Positions 18,561 to 28,080 of a stretch of DNA of 64,000 nt are shown piece by piece; positions within the stretch are counted from its first letter, which is position 1, and each line of letters starts with the position of its first letter. The position numbers and the translations under genes are program-made. The notes under the pieces are model-generated. The model did not search any database and was not told the origin of the DNA. It was given only the letters and a program-made list of their open reading frames with translations. The stretch spans positions 1 through 64,000 of the forward strand of contig NZ_RFFL01000011.1 of NCBI RefSeq assembly GCF_003696285.1. The letters are read 5' to 3'. This stretch comes from Stutzerimonas nitrititolerans (GTDB lineage: Bacteria > Pseudomonadota > Gammaproteobacteria > Pseudomonadales > Pseudomonadaceae).

Positions 18561-21084
18561 ACACGCGCAACGATCGCCCGCCCAGCATTATCTCGCCGAG
18601 CTTCCCCTCGATGCCGGCCGACGCCAGACGCTGGGTGAGCAGGTGGAGCAGCAGGGGGGCGAACTGGCCGATGTCCATCGGACACTGGCGCAGGGGGCAG
18701 CCAAAGGAACAGTATCGCCGAGCGATCCGCTCGGTTCGGTCGCGGCGCGGCTGAAGCTGGCCTGGGGTGAGCTTTTCGAGCGCGGTGGGGTGTTGACCGA
18801 GGATCATCAGGGCCGCACCTGCATCCAGTCGACGCCGCCGATCGTGCGTACGCGGATGGTGCCGGAACCCTGGCATACCAGCGTGCTGCGACTGAGCTGG
18901 TGGCGGCTGCTGTTCAAGAAGAACCGTACGGTGGAGCAACCCGACACGCCGCACCCGCTCGACAGGTCGGGCTGGCGCCGGGTCGCCGCGTACCGGCGCG
19001 CTGCGCTGCTGTGCCTGATGCTGGTGCAGACCGCTATCGCCACCTGGCACATGAAGGCCGTGCTGCCTTATCAGGGCTGGGCGCTGGTGGATCTGCAGGA
19101 GGTCTATCGCCAGCCGCTGCAGGAGTCGGCGCGGCAGATCCTGCCCTACCTGGTGCAGACCAGCATTCTGCTGCTGTTCGCGTTGCTGTTCTGCTGGGTC
19201 TCGGTGGGTTTCTGGACGGCGCTGATGGGCTTCTTCCAGCTGCTAAAGGGGCGTGATCGCTACAACATTTCCGCCACCAGCGCGGGCAACGAACCGATTC
19301 CGGCCGAGGCGCGTACGGCGTTGGTGATGCCCATCGCCAACGAGGACGTACCGCGGGTGTTCGCCGGGCTGCGGGCGACCTACGAGTCGCTGCTGGCCAC
19401 GGGCGAGATCGAGCACTTCGATATCTTCGTGCTCAGCGACAGCAACGATCCCGACACCTGCGTGGCCGAGCAGAAGGCCTGGCTGGAGCTGTGCCGCGAT
19501 GTGGATGGTTTCGGCCATATCTTCTATCGCCGCCGCCGGCGCCGGGTGAAGCGCAAGAGCGGCAACATCGACGACTTCTGCCGGCGCTGGGGCAGCAGCT
19601 ATCGCTACATGGTGGTGCTGGATGCCGACAGCGTGATGAGCGGTGACTGCCTGACCAGCCTGGTGCGGCTGATGGAAGCCAATCCCGGCGCCGGCATCAT
19701 CCAGACAGGGCCCAAGGCTTCCGGCATGGACACGCTCTACGCGCGCATGCAGCAGTTCGCCACGCGGGTCTATGGGCCGCTGTTCACCGCGGGGCTCAAT
19801 TTCTGGCAGCTGGGCGAGTCGCATTACTGGGGGCATAACGCGATCATCCGGGTCAAACCCTTCATCGAGCACTGCGCGCTGGCACCGCTGCCGGGCAAGG
19901 GTTCCTTCGCCGGCGACATCCTCTCCCACGATTTCGTCGAGGCAGCGTTGATGCGCCGTGCCGGCTGGGGCGTGTGGATCGCCTACGACCTGCCCGGCAG
20001 CTACGAAGAGCTGCCGCCGAACCTGCTCGATGAGCTCAAGCGCGACCGCCGCTGGTGCCACGGCAACCTGATGAACTTCCGGCTGTTCCTGGTCAAGGGC
20101 ATGCACACGGTGCACCGCTTCGTGTTCCTCACCGGAGTGATGTCCTACCTGTCGGCGCCGCTGTGGTTCACCTTCCTGGCGCTGTCCACAGGGCTGCTGG
20201 CGATCCATACGCTGATGGTTCCGGAGTATTTCCTGCAGCCCAACCAGCTGTATCCGCTGTGGCCGCAGTGGCATCCGCAGGAGGCGATTGCGCTGTTCTC
20301 TGCGACGCTGACGCTGCTGTTCCTGCCCAAGCTGCTCAGCGTGGTGCTGATCTGGATCCAGGGCTCACGCGAATATGGCGGCGGAATCCGCCTGTTGCTG
20401 TCGATGATTCTGGAAACCCTGTTCTCGATGCTGCTGGCGCCGGTGCGCATGCTGTTCCATACCGTCTTCGTCACCGCGGCGTTCCTTGGCTGGTCGGTGC
20501 AGTGGAAGTCGCCGCAACGCGCCGACAACGCCACGCCCTGGGGCGAAGCGCTACGCCGGCATGGTTCGCAGATGCTGCTGGGCGTGCTCTGGACGGCTCT
20601 GGTGGCCTGGCTCGATCCGGCGTTCCTTTGGTGGCTGGCGCCCATTGTGGTGTCGCTGATCCTCTCGGCGCCGGTCTCGGTGCTGACCAGTCGCACGGGC
20701 CCTGGGCTGGCGGCGTTCCGGCGCAAGCTGTTCCTGATTCCGGAGGAATTCGACCCGCCCACCGAACTGGCCGCCACGGACCGCTACAACCAGCAGAACC
20801 AGGCCAACGCGCTGCAGCAGGGGTTCATCGCCGCCACGGTGGATCCATCGTACAACGCGCTGGTCTGCGCCATGGCGCGCGCGCGACACGCGAAGGTGGT
20901 GCCGGCTGCGGAAACCTTGCGCGAGCAGCGCCTGGGTGAAATTCTCGCCGCCGGCCCCAAAGGGGCTGCCGAAGCGACGCGCTGGCGACTGCTCAACGAC
21001 CCTGAAGGCATGGCGCGCCTGCATGAGCGAGTCTGGCAGGACGAGCAGCATCGGGACTGGCGTGAGGCGTATGAGCGGCGGTAG
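18553..21084 (+). CDS. opgH: Glucan biosynthesis glucosyltransferase H
   Basis: An 843-aa inner-membrane GT2-family enzyme that polymerises the beta-1,2 glucan backbone from UDP-glucose and exports it. Two TM segments lie near 155-175 and 195-225. The GT2 domain holds the LDADS motif near residue 356 and the RRWCHGN (QxxRW-like) motif near 502. Several TM segments follow from about 520 to 720. The start ATG 18553 overlaps the end of opgG. Together with opgG it makes the glucan system that maintains periplasmic osmolarity. Confidence 0.95.
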   Translation: MTEHAQRSPAQHYLAELPLDAGRRQTLGEQVEQQGGELADVHRTLAQGAAKGTVSPSDPLGSVAARLKLAWGELFERGGVLTEDHQGRTCIQSTPPIVRTRMVPEPWHTSVLRLSWWRLLFKKNRTVEQPDTPHPLDRSGWRRVAAYRRAALLCLMLVQTAIATWHMKAVLPYQGWALVDLQEVYRQPLQESARQILPYLVQTSILLLFALLFCWVSVGFWTALMGFFQLLKGRDRYNISATSAGNEPIPAEARTALVMPIANEDVPRVFAGLRATYESLLATGEIEHFDIFVLSDSNDPDTCVAEQKAWLELCRDVDGFGHIFYRRRRRRVKRKSGNIDDFCRRWGSSYRYMVVLDADSVMSGDCLTSLVRLMEANPGAGIIQTGPKASGMDTLYARMQQFATRVYGPLFTAGLNFWQLGESHYWGHNAIIRVKPFIEHCALAPLPGKGSFAGDILSHDFVEAALMRRAGWGVWIAYDLPGSYEELPPNLLDELKRDRRWCHGNLMNFRLFLVKGMHTVHRFVFLTGVMSYLSAPLWFTFLALSTGLLAIHTLMVPEYFLQPNQLYPLWPQWHPQEAIALFSATLTLLFLPKLLSVVLIWIQGSREYGGGIRLLLSMILETLFSMLLAPVRMLFHTVFVTAAFLGWSVQWKSPQRADNATPWGEALRRHGSQMLLGVLWTALVAWLDPAFLWWLAPIVVSLILSAPVSVLTSRTGPGLAAFRRKLFLIPEEFDPPTELAATDRYNQQNQANALQQGFIAATVDPSYNALVCAMARARHAKVVPAAETLREQRLGEILAAGPKGAAEATRWRLLNDPEGMARLHERVWQDEQHRDWREAYERR

Positions 21085-21160
21085 TCGGTCAAACAAGGAA
21101 GCTTCCGAAAAGCATCTTTGTCTGGTGACGAGGCTTAGTGGCTCTGGTCGCTTTGTCTTT

Positions 21161-21279
21161 TGTAGGAGCGAGCTTGCTCGCGAAGTTTTAGCTTGATGCC
21201 ACCCTTCGCGAGCAAGCTCGCTCCTACAGGTCGGGGTCGGCGTGACGCTTTTGTGGGAGCCAGCTTGCTGGCGAAGCCT
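21161..21279. repeat. REP/BIME cluster between opgH and topB
   Basis: GTAGGAGCGAGCTTGCTCGC at 21162 is followed by its inverted copy ending at 21228. A third, diverged unit GTGGGAGCCAGCTTGCTGGC starts at 21253. This is the common pseudomonad REP type. It lies between two convergent genes and could help end transcription from both sides. Confidence 0.85.
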
Positions 21280-21311
21280 TTTGGGGGCTCGATGACATTT
21301 TCGGGCAAGCT

Positions 21312-23270
21312 TTACGCCTCGACTGACGCCTTGCGCGACTTCCGCTTGCCGGCGCTGGCCTTCTTGCGCGGCGCCGCCTTGCGCTTCTTCTTCCAGGGCG
21401 CGCCTTTGCCGGGCGGGTTCGGCGGGCCGCTGATGGTCAGGCGCAGGTCGCGGCAGCGCTCGACCTGCTTGCTCATCCAGGCGGACTGCTTGGCGACGAA
21501 TTCCTCCAGGCTCATTTCGCCGCTCTGCACCATGTCCAGCGCCTGTTCCCAGATCGCCGTGGTGCCGGGGTCGGCAATCGCCCGTGGCACGGCGTCGATC
21601 AGGCTGAAGGCCGCCGGGCTGGCTGACAGCGCCTTGCCCTGTTTGCTCAGGTAGCCGCGATCCAGCAGCCCCTGGACGATGCCGGCCCGCGTCGCTTCGG
21701 TGCCGATGCCGGTGGTGTCCTTGAGCTTCTGTTTCAGGCGTGGGTCGTCCACCAGCTTGGCGACGTTCTTCATCGCCTTGATCAGGTCGCCTTCGGTGAA
21801 GGGCTTGGGTGGCTGGGTCCAGAGATCCTTGAGGTTCACGCCCACGACGTTGCAGTGCTGGCCCTCGCTCAACGCCGGCAGTGCCTGGGTCGGCGCCTGC
21901 TCACGGCCCTTTGCGGGTGTCAGGGCTTCGGGCAGTGCCCGGCGCCAGCCGGGTTCGACGATCACCTTGCCCACCGCCCGCAGCGCCTGACCGGCGCAGT
22001 CGAAGTCGGCCTGGGTACGGTCGTATTCGTGGTTGGGCAGAAACTGCGCCAGGTAACGGGCGCGAATCAGCGTATAGACCGCGCGCTGCTTGCCTACCAG
22101 GCGTGACAGATCGGTCGCGGCGGCGGTGGGGATGATGCCGTGGTGAGCGCTGACCTTGGCATCGTTCCAGGCACGCGAGCGGTGTTGTGGCTGCACGTGC
22201 GTGAGCAGTTCGGACAGCGACGGATCGCTGCGACCCAAGGCGGCGACGATCGCCGGCGCCTCGCCGTGCTGGCTCAGCGGCAGGTAGCCACAGTCGCTGC
22301 GCGGGTAGGTGATCAGCTTGTGGGTTTCGTAGAGCGCCTGGGCGATATCCAGGGTTTCCTGGGCGCCGAGGCCGAGTTTCTTCGAGCAGATTTCCTGCAG
22401 GGTGCCGAGGTCGAAGGGCAGCGGCGGTGCCTCGCGCATGCGCTCGGTGCGCAGCTTCAGCACCTGTGCCTGGGCGGCACTGCCGATGGCGGCGGCTGCC
22501 TGGCGCGCATGTTCCGGGTCGAGGCAGCGCCCCTGGTCGTCGCAGCGATCCTCGGCTGCGCGCCATTGCGCGGTGAAGGGTATATCGCCGGCCTGCAGCG
22601 CGACCTCGATGGTCCAGTAGGGCACCGGCACGAAGTCGGCGATACTGCGGTCGCGATCCACCACCAGGCGCAGGGTGGGCGTCTGCACGCGGCCCACCGG
22701 CAGCACGCCCTGGTAACCGGACTGCCGCCCGAGCAGGGTGAACAGCCGGCTCATGTTCATGCCCATCAGCCAGTCGGCGCGCGAGCGGCCCAGCGCCGAA
22801 TGGTAGAGGCTGAAGGTTTCCGCGCCGGGCTTGAGCGCGGCCAGCGCCTTGCGGATTGAGGCATCGTCCAGCGCCGAGAGCCAGAGGCGCTGGATGGGGC
22901 CGCGATAACGGCAGTGCTCCACCAGCTCGCGAGCGATCATCTCGCCTTCGCGGTCGGCGTCGGTGGCGATCACCAGTTCGCTGGCTTCGAGAAGCAAACG
23001 CTTGACCGCCTTGAACTGGCTGGCGGTTTTCGGCTTGACCAGCATCTTCCAGCGCTCGGGCACGATCGGCAGGTCGCCCAGCACCCAGCGTTTGTAGCGG
23101 GCGTCATAGGCGTCCGGCGGGGCGGTTTCCAGCAGATGGCCGATGCACCAGGTCACCGTCACGCCGGGGCCGAGCCAGCAGCCGTCGCCACGCCGGTTGG
23201 CGCCGAGCACCTTGGCGATGTCCTTGGCCTGGGAGGGTTTTTCGCAGAGAAACAGCCGCATCGCCGTCAT
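21312..23270 (-). CDS. topB: DNA topoisomerase III
   Basis: A 652-aa type IA topoisomerase that unlinks DNA strands. The N-terminal Toprim domain has LFLCEKPSQA and ATDADREGE near residue 95-103. The active-site Tyr region TYPRSDCGYLP is near 322-333. The C-terminus ends in a Lys/Arg/Ala-rich tail. Two adjacent ATGs (23270 and 23261) are possible; neither has a strong ribosome site and the shorter one gives the more usual MRLFLCEK start. A LexA-like palindrome is about 60 bp upstream. Confidence 0.93.
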   Translation of the reverse strand: MTAMRLFLCEKPSQAKDIAKVLGANRRGDGCWLGPGVTVTWCIGHLLETAPPDAYDARYKRWVLGDLPIVPERWKMLVKPKTASQFKAVKRLLLEASELVIATDADREGEMIARELVEHCRYRGPIQRLWLSALDDASIRKALAALKPGAETFSLYHSALGRSRADWLMGMNMSRLFTLLGRQSGYQGVLPVGRVQTPTLRLVVDRDRSIADFVPVPYWTIEVALQAGDIPFTAQWRAAEDRCDDQGRCLDPEHARQAAAAIGSAAQAQVLKLRTERMREAPPLPFDLGTLQEICSKKLGLGAQETLDIAQALYETHKLITYPRSDCGYLPLSQHGEAPAIVAALGRSDPSLSELLTHVQPQHRSRAWNDAKVSAHHGIIPTAAATDLSRLVGKQRAVYTLIRARYLAQFLPNHEYDRTQADFDCAGQALRAVGKVIVEPGWRRALPEALTPAKGREQAPTQALPALSEGQHCNVVGVNLKDLWTQPPKPFTEGDLIKAMKNVAKLVDDPRLKQKLKDTTGIGTEATRAGIVQGLLDRGYLSKQGKALSASPAAFSLIDAVPRAIADPGTTAIWEQALDMVQSGEMSLEEFVAKQSAWMSKQVERCRDLRLTISGPPNPPGKGAPWKKKRKAAPRKKASAGKRKSRKASVEA

Positions 23271-23329
23271 CTATCCATTTTCGCAATGGGCATAGCATGC
23301 GCAGCAGAATGGTTTTAGGCAATCTTTAT

Positions 23330-23345
23330 CTGTATGAATATACAG
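23330..23345. promoter_or_regulatory. LexA-like SOS box upstream of topB
   Basis: CTGTATGAATATACAG fits CTGT-N8-ACAG exactly, and its complement reads CTGTATATTCATACAG, close to the gamma-proteobacterial LexA consensus. It lies 60 bp upstream of the topB start in an otherwise ordinary AT-rich promoter region. Binding is inferred. Confidence 0.6.
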
Positions 23346-23404
23346 TTTATGGCATGTGTAGGGCTCATTCATTGGGCCTTTGGTAGCGAGATGACTGGCA
23401 TGGC

Positions 23405-23486
23405 CTATGGCCGAACAAGTTCGGCCCTACGGGCCGCGGAAGCCGCATCAATGTAGGGCCGAATTCATTCGGCCGACCGGCCCTTG
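23405..23486. repeat. Inverted REP-like pair
   Basis: GGCCGAACAAGTTCGGCC and GGCCGAATTCATTCGGCC are two palindromic units in inverted arrangement with GTAGGGC flanks, between topB and the TrhA-like gene. Confidence 0.7.
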
Positions 23487-23498
23487 GCTGGAGGGGAG

Positions 23499-24116
23499 CT
23501 AGACTACGTATCCCGCAATCGCCACGAAATGCAGCAGGCTGCCCGCCATCACGAACAGGTGCCAGATGCCGTGCCAGTGTCGAAAGCGCTGGTCGTAGGC
23601 AAAGAAGATAATGCCCACCGTATAGAGCACGCCGCCCGCGACCAGCCAGCTGAAGCCGACGCCGCCGAGCGCTGCGAGCAGCGGCTTGACCGCTACCAGC
23701 ACGATCCAGCCCATCACCGCGTAGATGACGACCGACAGCACGCGCGCTTCCGAGCGTGGCTTGATCTCCTGCAGCATGCCGATGACGGCCAGGCCCCAGA
23801 CGATGCCGAACAGCCACCAGCCCCAGCTGCCGCGCAGGGTCACGAGGCAGAAGGGCGTATAGCTGCCAGCGATCAGCAGATAGATCGATAGGTGATCGAG
23901 CTTGCGCATGATCACCTTGGCCCGGCCGCGCAGGCTGTGATAGAGCGTGGAGATGCTGTACAGCAGGACCAGGGTGAGCCCGTAGATCGCCACGCTGACG
24001 ATCCTCGCCACGTCGCCGCTCATGGCCGCCATGATCAGCAGCCAGACGCTGCCGATCACCGCCAGCACGCCGCCGGCCAGGTGCGTCCAGGCGTTGAGCT
24101 TTTCCCCGTGATACAT
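23499..24116 (-). CDS. Hemolysin III / TrhA family (PAQR-like) membrane protein
   Basis: A 205-aa protein with seven predicted TM helices. It shows the family pattern STLYHS near 57-62, the KLDH segment at about 72-75, and the C-terminal HWHGIWHLFVM with the conserved His cluster near residue 183. Despite the family name, a role in membrane energetics or lipid homeostasis is more likely than toxicity. ATG 24116 gives the typical MYHGEKLN start. Confidence 0.92.
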   Translation of the reverse strand: MYHGEKLNAWTHLAGGVLAVIGSVWLLIMAAMSGDVARIVSVAIYGLTLVLLYSISTLYHSLRGRAKVIMRKLDHLSIYLLIAGSYTPFCLVTLRGSWGWWLFGIVWGLAVIGMLQEIKPRSEARVLSVVIYAVMGWIVLVAVKPLLAALGGVGFSWLVAGGVLYTVGIIFFAYDQRFRHWHGIWHLFVMAGSLLHFVAIAGYVV

Positions 24117-24137
24117 CGCGACCCTGCTCGGGAATGC

Positions 24138-24824
24138 TCAGTTGCCGCTCAGTACGCCAAACACCTTCTTGGCCAGGCTGGTGGCCGCCTGGGTCGGGTT
24201 CTGGCGGATGCTCGCTTCCTGCTCGGCGATGACGGTGAATAGCCCGTCGAGCGCCTGCTCGGCTACGTAGCCTTCGATGGTGCCGTACCTGGCATCGACC
24301 GCGCCGAGGCCGGACGCCTTGGCGGCCAGTGCGTTGTACTGCTGGGCGACGCCGACCTGGTCGGTGGCCTGCTTGATGATGGGCATGAACTTGTCGCGGA
24401 TCTGCTCGCGGCTGGTCTTGTCCAGGTACTGGGTGGCCGAGTCGTCGCCGCCGGCCAGGATCGCCTTGGCGTCGGCCACGGTCATCTTCTTCACGGCATC
24501 GAGCAGCAGTTCCTGGGCCTGGGGCACGGCGGCTTCGGCGGCCTGGTTCATGCTGTTTTCCAGGGCCTCGACCTGCGAACCCATGCCCATCATCTTCAGC
24601 ATGCGCGAAGCCTTGCCGAGGTTGCCCGGCAGTTCGATGCGCACATCGGGGTCATTGCTGAAACCACCGGGTTTGCCCAGTTGCTGCACGGCGACCTTGG
24701 CGCCCTGACTCAAGGCATCCTTGAGCCCCGCGCTGGCATCGCCCTGGCTCAGGTCGGACAGCGAAAGCGCGAAGGCACTGCTGGACAGCAGCAGGCCGGC
24801 GATAAGGGTGGTGATGCGACGCAT
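24138..24824 (-). CDS. DUF4197 family periplasmic protein
   Basis: A 228-aa protein with a clear signal peptide (residues 1-19, ending SAFA|LS). The mature part, ALSLSDLSQGDASAGLKDAL and later KKVFGVL, fits DUF4197. It is mostly helical with a likely periplasmic location; the function is unknown. ATG 24824 is chosen because it gives the signal peptide and follows AGAGGAATCACCC. The much longer upstream frame is a shadow of the AraC gene. Confidence 0.87.
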   Translation of the reverse strand: MRRITTLIAGLLLSSSAFALSLSDLSQGDASAGLKDALSQGAKVAVQQLGKPGGFSNDPDVRIELPGNLGKASRMLKMMGMGSQVEALENSMNQAAEAAVPQAQELLLDAVKKMTVADAKAILAGGDDSATQYLDKTSREQIRDKFMPIIKQATDQVGVAQQYNALAAKASGLGAVDARYGTIEGYVAEQALDGLFTVIAEQEASIRQNPTQAATSLAKKVFGVLSGN

Positions 24825-24877
24825 GGGTGATTCCTCTGGTTGTGATAGGGGCGAGCTTAGCAGGTCTCTCGGGCGCG

Positions 24878-25882
24878 CTATGTGACATCGAAATGCGCCT
24901 TGCGCCATTGTTGCGGTGCCATCCCGCTCCAGCGCTTGAAGGCGCGGGAAAAGGCCGTCTCGTCGGCGTAACCCAGGTGCAGCGCCAGATCGGTGATGGA
25001 TTGCGCGGAAAGCCGCAACTGCTGGCGCGCCTCGTCGTAGCGAACGTCGTCGAGCAGGCTGCGAAAGCTGTGACCCTGGCGTTGCAGCGCCAGTTGCAGG
25101 CTGCGCGGATGCTGGCCGAGCAGGCTGGCGACCACCTCCAGTCGGGCCTCGCCGGTGGAAAGGATCGATTGCAGGATATAGCGCGTGCGCTCGACGTGGT
25201 CCGTCGGTAGCTGCGAGTTGTGGCGAAACTGTTCGATCAGGTGCGATTTGAGCTGGCTGCGCTGTTCCACCGGACGCAGAGTGAAGATGTCGGCGTCGGT
25301 GACGAAGCCGCTGCAAGGCTGCTCGAACAGCACCGGGCAGGAGAACAGCCGCGCATATTCATGCGGTTCGCCCAGCGCCGCGTGGCTGATCAGTAACCGG
25401 CGCGGTTGCCATTCAGCCGCAAACAGTCCGGCCATGGTGCGCTGGGTAACACCAAGGCCCAGCTCGCGCAGCTGACGCAGATCCACCGGCTCCTGCAACT
25501 GCAGGCGGTATTCGACTCGCAGCTGCTCGCCTTGCGTTTGCAGATGCAGCGAGATGCCCTGGGCATGCAGGTGCACGTATTGCTGGGTGAGCTTGAGCAC
25601 CTCGGCGAAGCTGTCCGCCTGGGCCAACAGCAGGCCGAACGGGCCGAATACCAGGTAGTCGTGGTATTCGCTCAGCTGCAGGCCGAAGCTCGGCGCGGGG
25701 CCTTCGGCGGCGGCCAGGTTGAGCGCCTGGGCAAAGCGCGCGTAGGGCACGTAGAGATCGGGACGGCGCAGCACCAGCGGGTCCAGCTCGCAGCGGCGCA
25801 GCAACTCGTGGGGGTTGAGGCCATGGCGGCGACAGAGGCTGTCGAAGCCGATGAACACGGCGCTGCGGGCGATCTGGGTCAT
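24878..25882 (-). CDS. AraC-family transcriptional regulator (OruR/ArgR-like arrangement)
   Basis: A 334-aa regulator with an N-terminal arabinose-binding-type domain (about residues 20-205) and a C-terminal double helix-turn-helix AraC domain (about 235-330, with ITDLALHLGYADETAFSRAF). It starts at ATG 25882; the longer frame upstream runs through a REP region. It is divergent from the flavoprotein gene at 26217, which begins a possible three-gene catabolic set, so it is the likely activator of that set. The inducer is unknown. Confidence 0.9.
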   Translation of the reverse strand: MTQIARSAVFIGFDSLCRRHGLNPHELLRRCELDPLVLRRPDLYVPYARFAQALNLAAAEGPAPSFGLQLSEYHDYLVFGPFGLLLAQADSFAEVLKLTQQYVHLHAQGISLHLQTQGEQLRVEYRLQLQEPVDLRQLRELGLGVTQRTMAGLFAAEWQPRRLLISHAALGEPHEYARLFSCPVLFEQPCSGFVTDADIFTLRPVEQRSQLKSHLIEQFRHNSQLPTDHVERTRYILQSILSTGEARLEVVASLLGQHPRSLQLALQRQGHSFRSLLDDVRYDEARQQLRLSAQSITDLALHLGYADETAFSRAFKRWSGMAPQQWRKAHFDVT

Positions 25883-26216
25883 GCAAATTCCTCGGCGAGT
25901 TCTGATACTCGATCGATCATGCTTCGGCTCGCTGTGCCGGAACGCCCAGCTTCGACCTTCCGGGTGCCCACGCAGGAGCGTGGGCACCATCGGGCTAAAC
26001 GTTATTCGATCACTCCCATGCTCCTGCTTGGGAGCGCTGCACCGGGCGCGACGCCTTCCTCTCATTCCGTATGAGGGAGCAGCAGTTTGGCCGTATCAGC
26101 ACGTCGTAATCTGCCGCGTATTCGCAATATGTCAACCTGGTCTTCGTGAAATGTCAGGCCAAGTCGCGTCGGCCGGCCTAGTCTCAAGGCTGTTGCTGCG
26201 TTTGCCAGGAGGCCCT
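25883..26216. other. Divergent promoter region with two REP-type palindromes
   Basis: 334 bp between the AraC regulator and the flavoprotein. It contains GTGCCCACGCAGGAGCGTGG (25964-25988 region) and CTCCCATGCTCCTGCTTGGG (26013-26034), both palindromic REP-like units. The remaining AT-richer part near 26085-26150 probably holds the promoters. No small gene is seen. Confidence 0.6.
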
Positions 26217-27818
26217 ATGAGTGCTGCGCTTCATCGTTGTGAAACCCTGGTGATCGGTGCCGGGCTGGCAGGGATCAGCACCGCGCTGGAACTGCTCGAC
26301 CAGGGCCGCGAGGTGTTGCTGCTCGATGCCGCGCCGCGCAGTCACTGCGGTGGCCAGGCCAACGATGCCTTCGGCGGCATGCTGCTGTGCGGCACGCCCG
26401 AGCAGCGGCGCAATAAGGTGCAGGATTCGCCGCAGCTGTTGCTCGAAGACTGGCTGCGCGTGGCCGCCTTCGAGCCCGACGATCATTGGGGACGGCGCTG
26501 GGCCGAGCACTATGCCGAGCGCAACAAGGCGGATATCTACGACTGGCTGCGCCAGCGCGGCGTGAGCTTCTTCCCGGCGGTGCAATGGGTTGAGCGCGGC
26601 AATTTCGGCGATGGCAACTCGCTGCCGCGCTACCACGTGGCCTGGGGCTGCGGGCGCGGGATCGCTCAGACGCTGACTCGGCAGATGTTCGAGCACGACA
26701 GGCTGAGTTGCCTGTTCGAACATCGGGTGCTGGGGCTGGAAACACGCAACGGCGCCGTGGTGGGCTGCCATGGGCGCGGCCCCGAGGGCGACTTCCGTAT
26801 CGAGACCGAGCACGTGGTGGTGTGCAGCGGCGGCATCAACGGCGACCTGGCCAAGGTGCGTCAGCACTGGGACCCGCTCTACGGGCCCTTCCCCGAGAAC
26901 ATCCTCAACGGCACCGATCCGCGCGCCGACGGCGAGCTGCACGCCCAGGTGCAGGCTGCGGGTGGGCAGGTGGTCAAGCTCGGGCGAATGTGGAACTACG
27001 CCGCCGGCATCGCCCATCCCGAACCGCAGTATCCGCAGCATGGCCTGAGCCTGATTCCCTCGCGCTCGGCGCTCTGGCTCGACGCCACAGGCCGGCGCAT
27101 CGGCCCGCAGCCTCTAGTAGGAGGCTTCGATACCCACGACCAGTGCAAGCGCATCGGTCAGTTGCCCGGCCAGTACGGCTGGCAGTTGCTGAACTGGCGC
27201 ATCGCGATCAAGGAAATAGCCATTTCCGGCACCGACAGCAATCCGCATTTTCGCGATCGCAAGCTGCTGCGGCTGCTGTGGCAACTGGTCACCGGCAACC
27301 GCGAGCTGGTGCGCTGGCTGATCGAGCGCTGCCCCGACGTGCTGGCCGCCGAGAACCTGCCGCAGCTGGCTGGCAAGATGGCCGCCCTGGCCGGCGATGG
27401 CCGTCTCGACCCGAACCTGCTGGTGGCCACGGTGCAGCACTACGACGCCGGCATCCGCCGCGGCCCGGCGCTGTACAACGACGAACAGCTGCGCCGCCTG
27501 CAGCAGCTGCGGCAATGGCGTGGCGACCGGCTGCGGACCTGCCGCGTGCAGCCGATCATGGATACCGGTGGCGGCCCGCTGATCGCCATTCGCACCCGTC
27601 TGATCAGCCGCAAGAGCATGGGCGGCATGCTCACCGACCTGCATTCGCGGGTGCTGGATGCCCAGGGCGAACCGGTTTCCGGTCTGTATGCGGCAGGGGA
27701 GGCGGCGGGCTTCGGTGGCGGCGGCATCAGCGGTATTCGCTCGCTGGAAGGCACCTTCCTCTCCAACTGCATCCTCAATGGCCGCCGCGCCGCGCAGGCC
27801 ATCGCCGGTGGTGGGTGA
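26217..27818 (+). CDS. FAD-dependent dehydrogenase (fumarate reductase/KstD-like flavoprotein)
   Basis: A 533-aa flavoprotein. The dinucleotide-binding motif VIGAGLAGISTALE is at about residues 12-25, followed by a GGQANDAFGG substrate-loop region. The C-terminal FAD-binding GLYAAGEAAGFGGGG and the RSLEGTFLSNCILNGRRAA tail are typical of this family. ATG 26217 follows AGGAGGCCCT, a strong site. It is divergent from araC and followed on the same strand by the ThDP enzyme and the hydroxy-acid dehydrogenase. The substrate cannot be deduced; a 2-enoyl or keto compound is possible. Confidence 0.83.
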   Translation: MSAALHRCETLVIGAGLAGISTALELLDQGREVLLLDAAPRSHCGGQANDAFGGMLLCGTPEQRRNKVQDSPQLLLEDWLRVAAFEPDDHWGRRWAEHYAERNKADIYDWLRQRGVSFFPAVQWVERGNFGDGNSLPRYHVAWGCGRGIAQTLTRQMFEHDRLSCLFEHRVLGLETRNGAVVGCHGRGPEGDFRIETEHVVVCSGGINGDLAKVRQHWDPLYGPFPENILNGTDPRADGELHAQVQAAGGQVVKLGRMWNYAAGIAHPEPQYPQHGLSLIPSRSALWLDATGRRIGPQPLVGGFDTHDQCKRIGQLPGQYGWQLLNWRIAIKEIAISGTDSNPHFRDRKLLRLLWQLVTGNRELVRWLIERCPDVLAAENLPQLAGKMAALAGDGRLDPNLLVATVQHYDAGIRRGPALYNDEQLRRLQQLRQWRGDRLRTCRVQPIMDTGGGPLIAIRTRLISRKSMGGMLTDLHSRVLDAQGEPVSGLYAAGEAAGFGGGGISGIRSLEGTFLSNCILNGRRAAQAIAGGG

Positions 27819-27840
27819 TGATGACCGATGGCAGACGACG

Positions 27841-28010
27841 GTTCCCATGATTCTGCGTGGGAACACGCTCGGAGATCCCCTCGCCAGATGTGCCCACGCA
27901 GGAGCGTGGGCACGATAAACAATTGTGGGGTGATGGTTCCCATGCTCCAGCGTGGGAACCGCTCGAAGATGCCCTGGCCGGGCATGCCCACGCAGGAGCA
28001 TGGGCACGAT
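27841..28010. repeat. REP-type palindrome cluster
   Basis: Repeated units TCCCATG-CGTGGGA and GCCCACGCAGGAGC(G/A)TGGGC alternate across the 262-bp gap between the flavoprotein and ThDP-enzyme genes. They resemble the units at 25964-26034. Such a cluster in an apparent operon may attenuate or stabilise transcript segments. Confidence 0.8.
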
Positions 28011-28080
28011 CAACATTTGCGGGGGGTGATGGCTCCCACGCGAACGATCCATACGACTTACAAGAACAAGGAGCACCACC

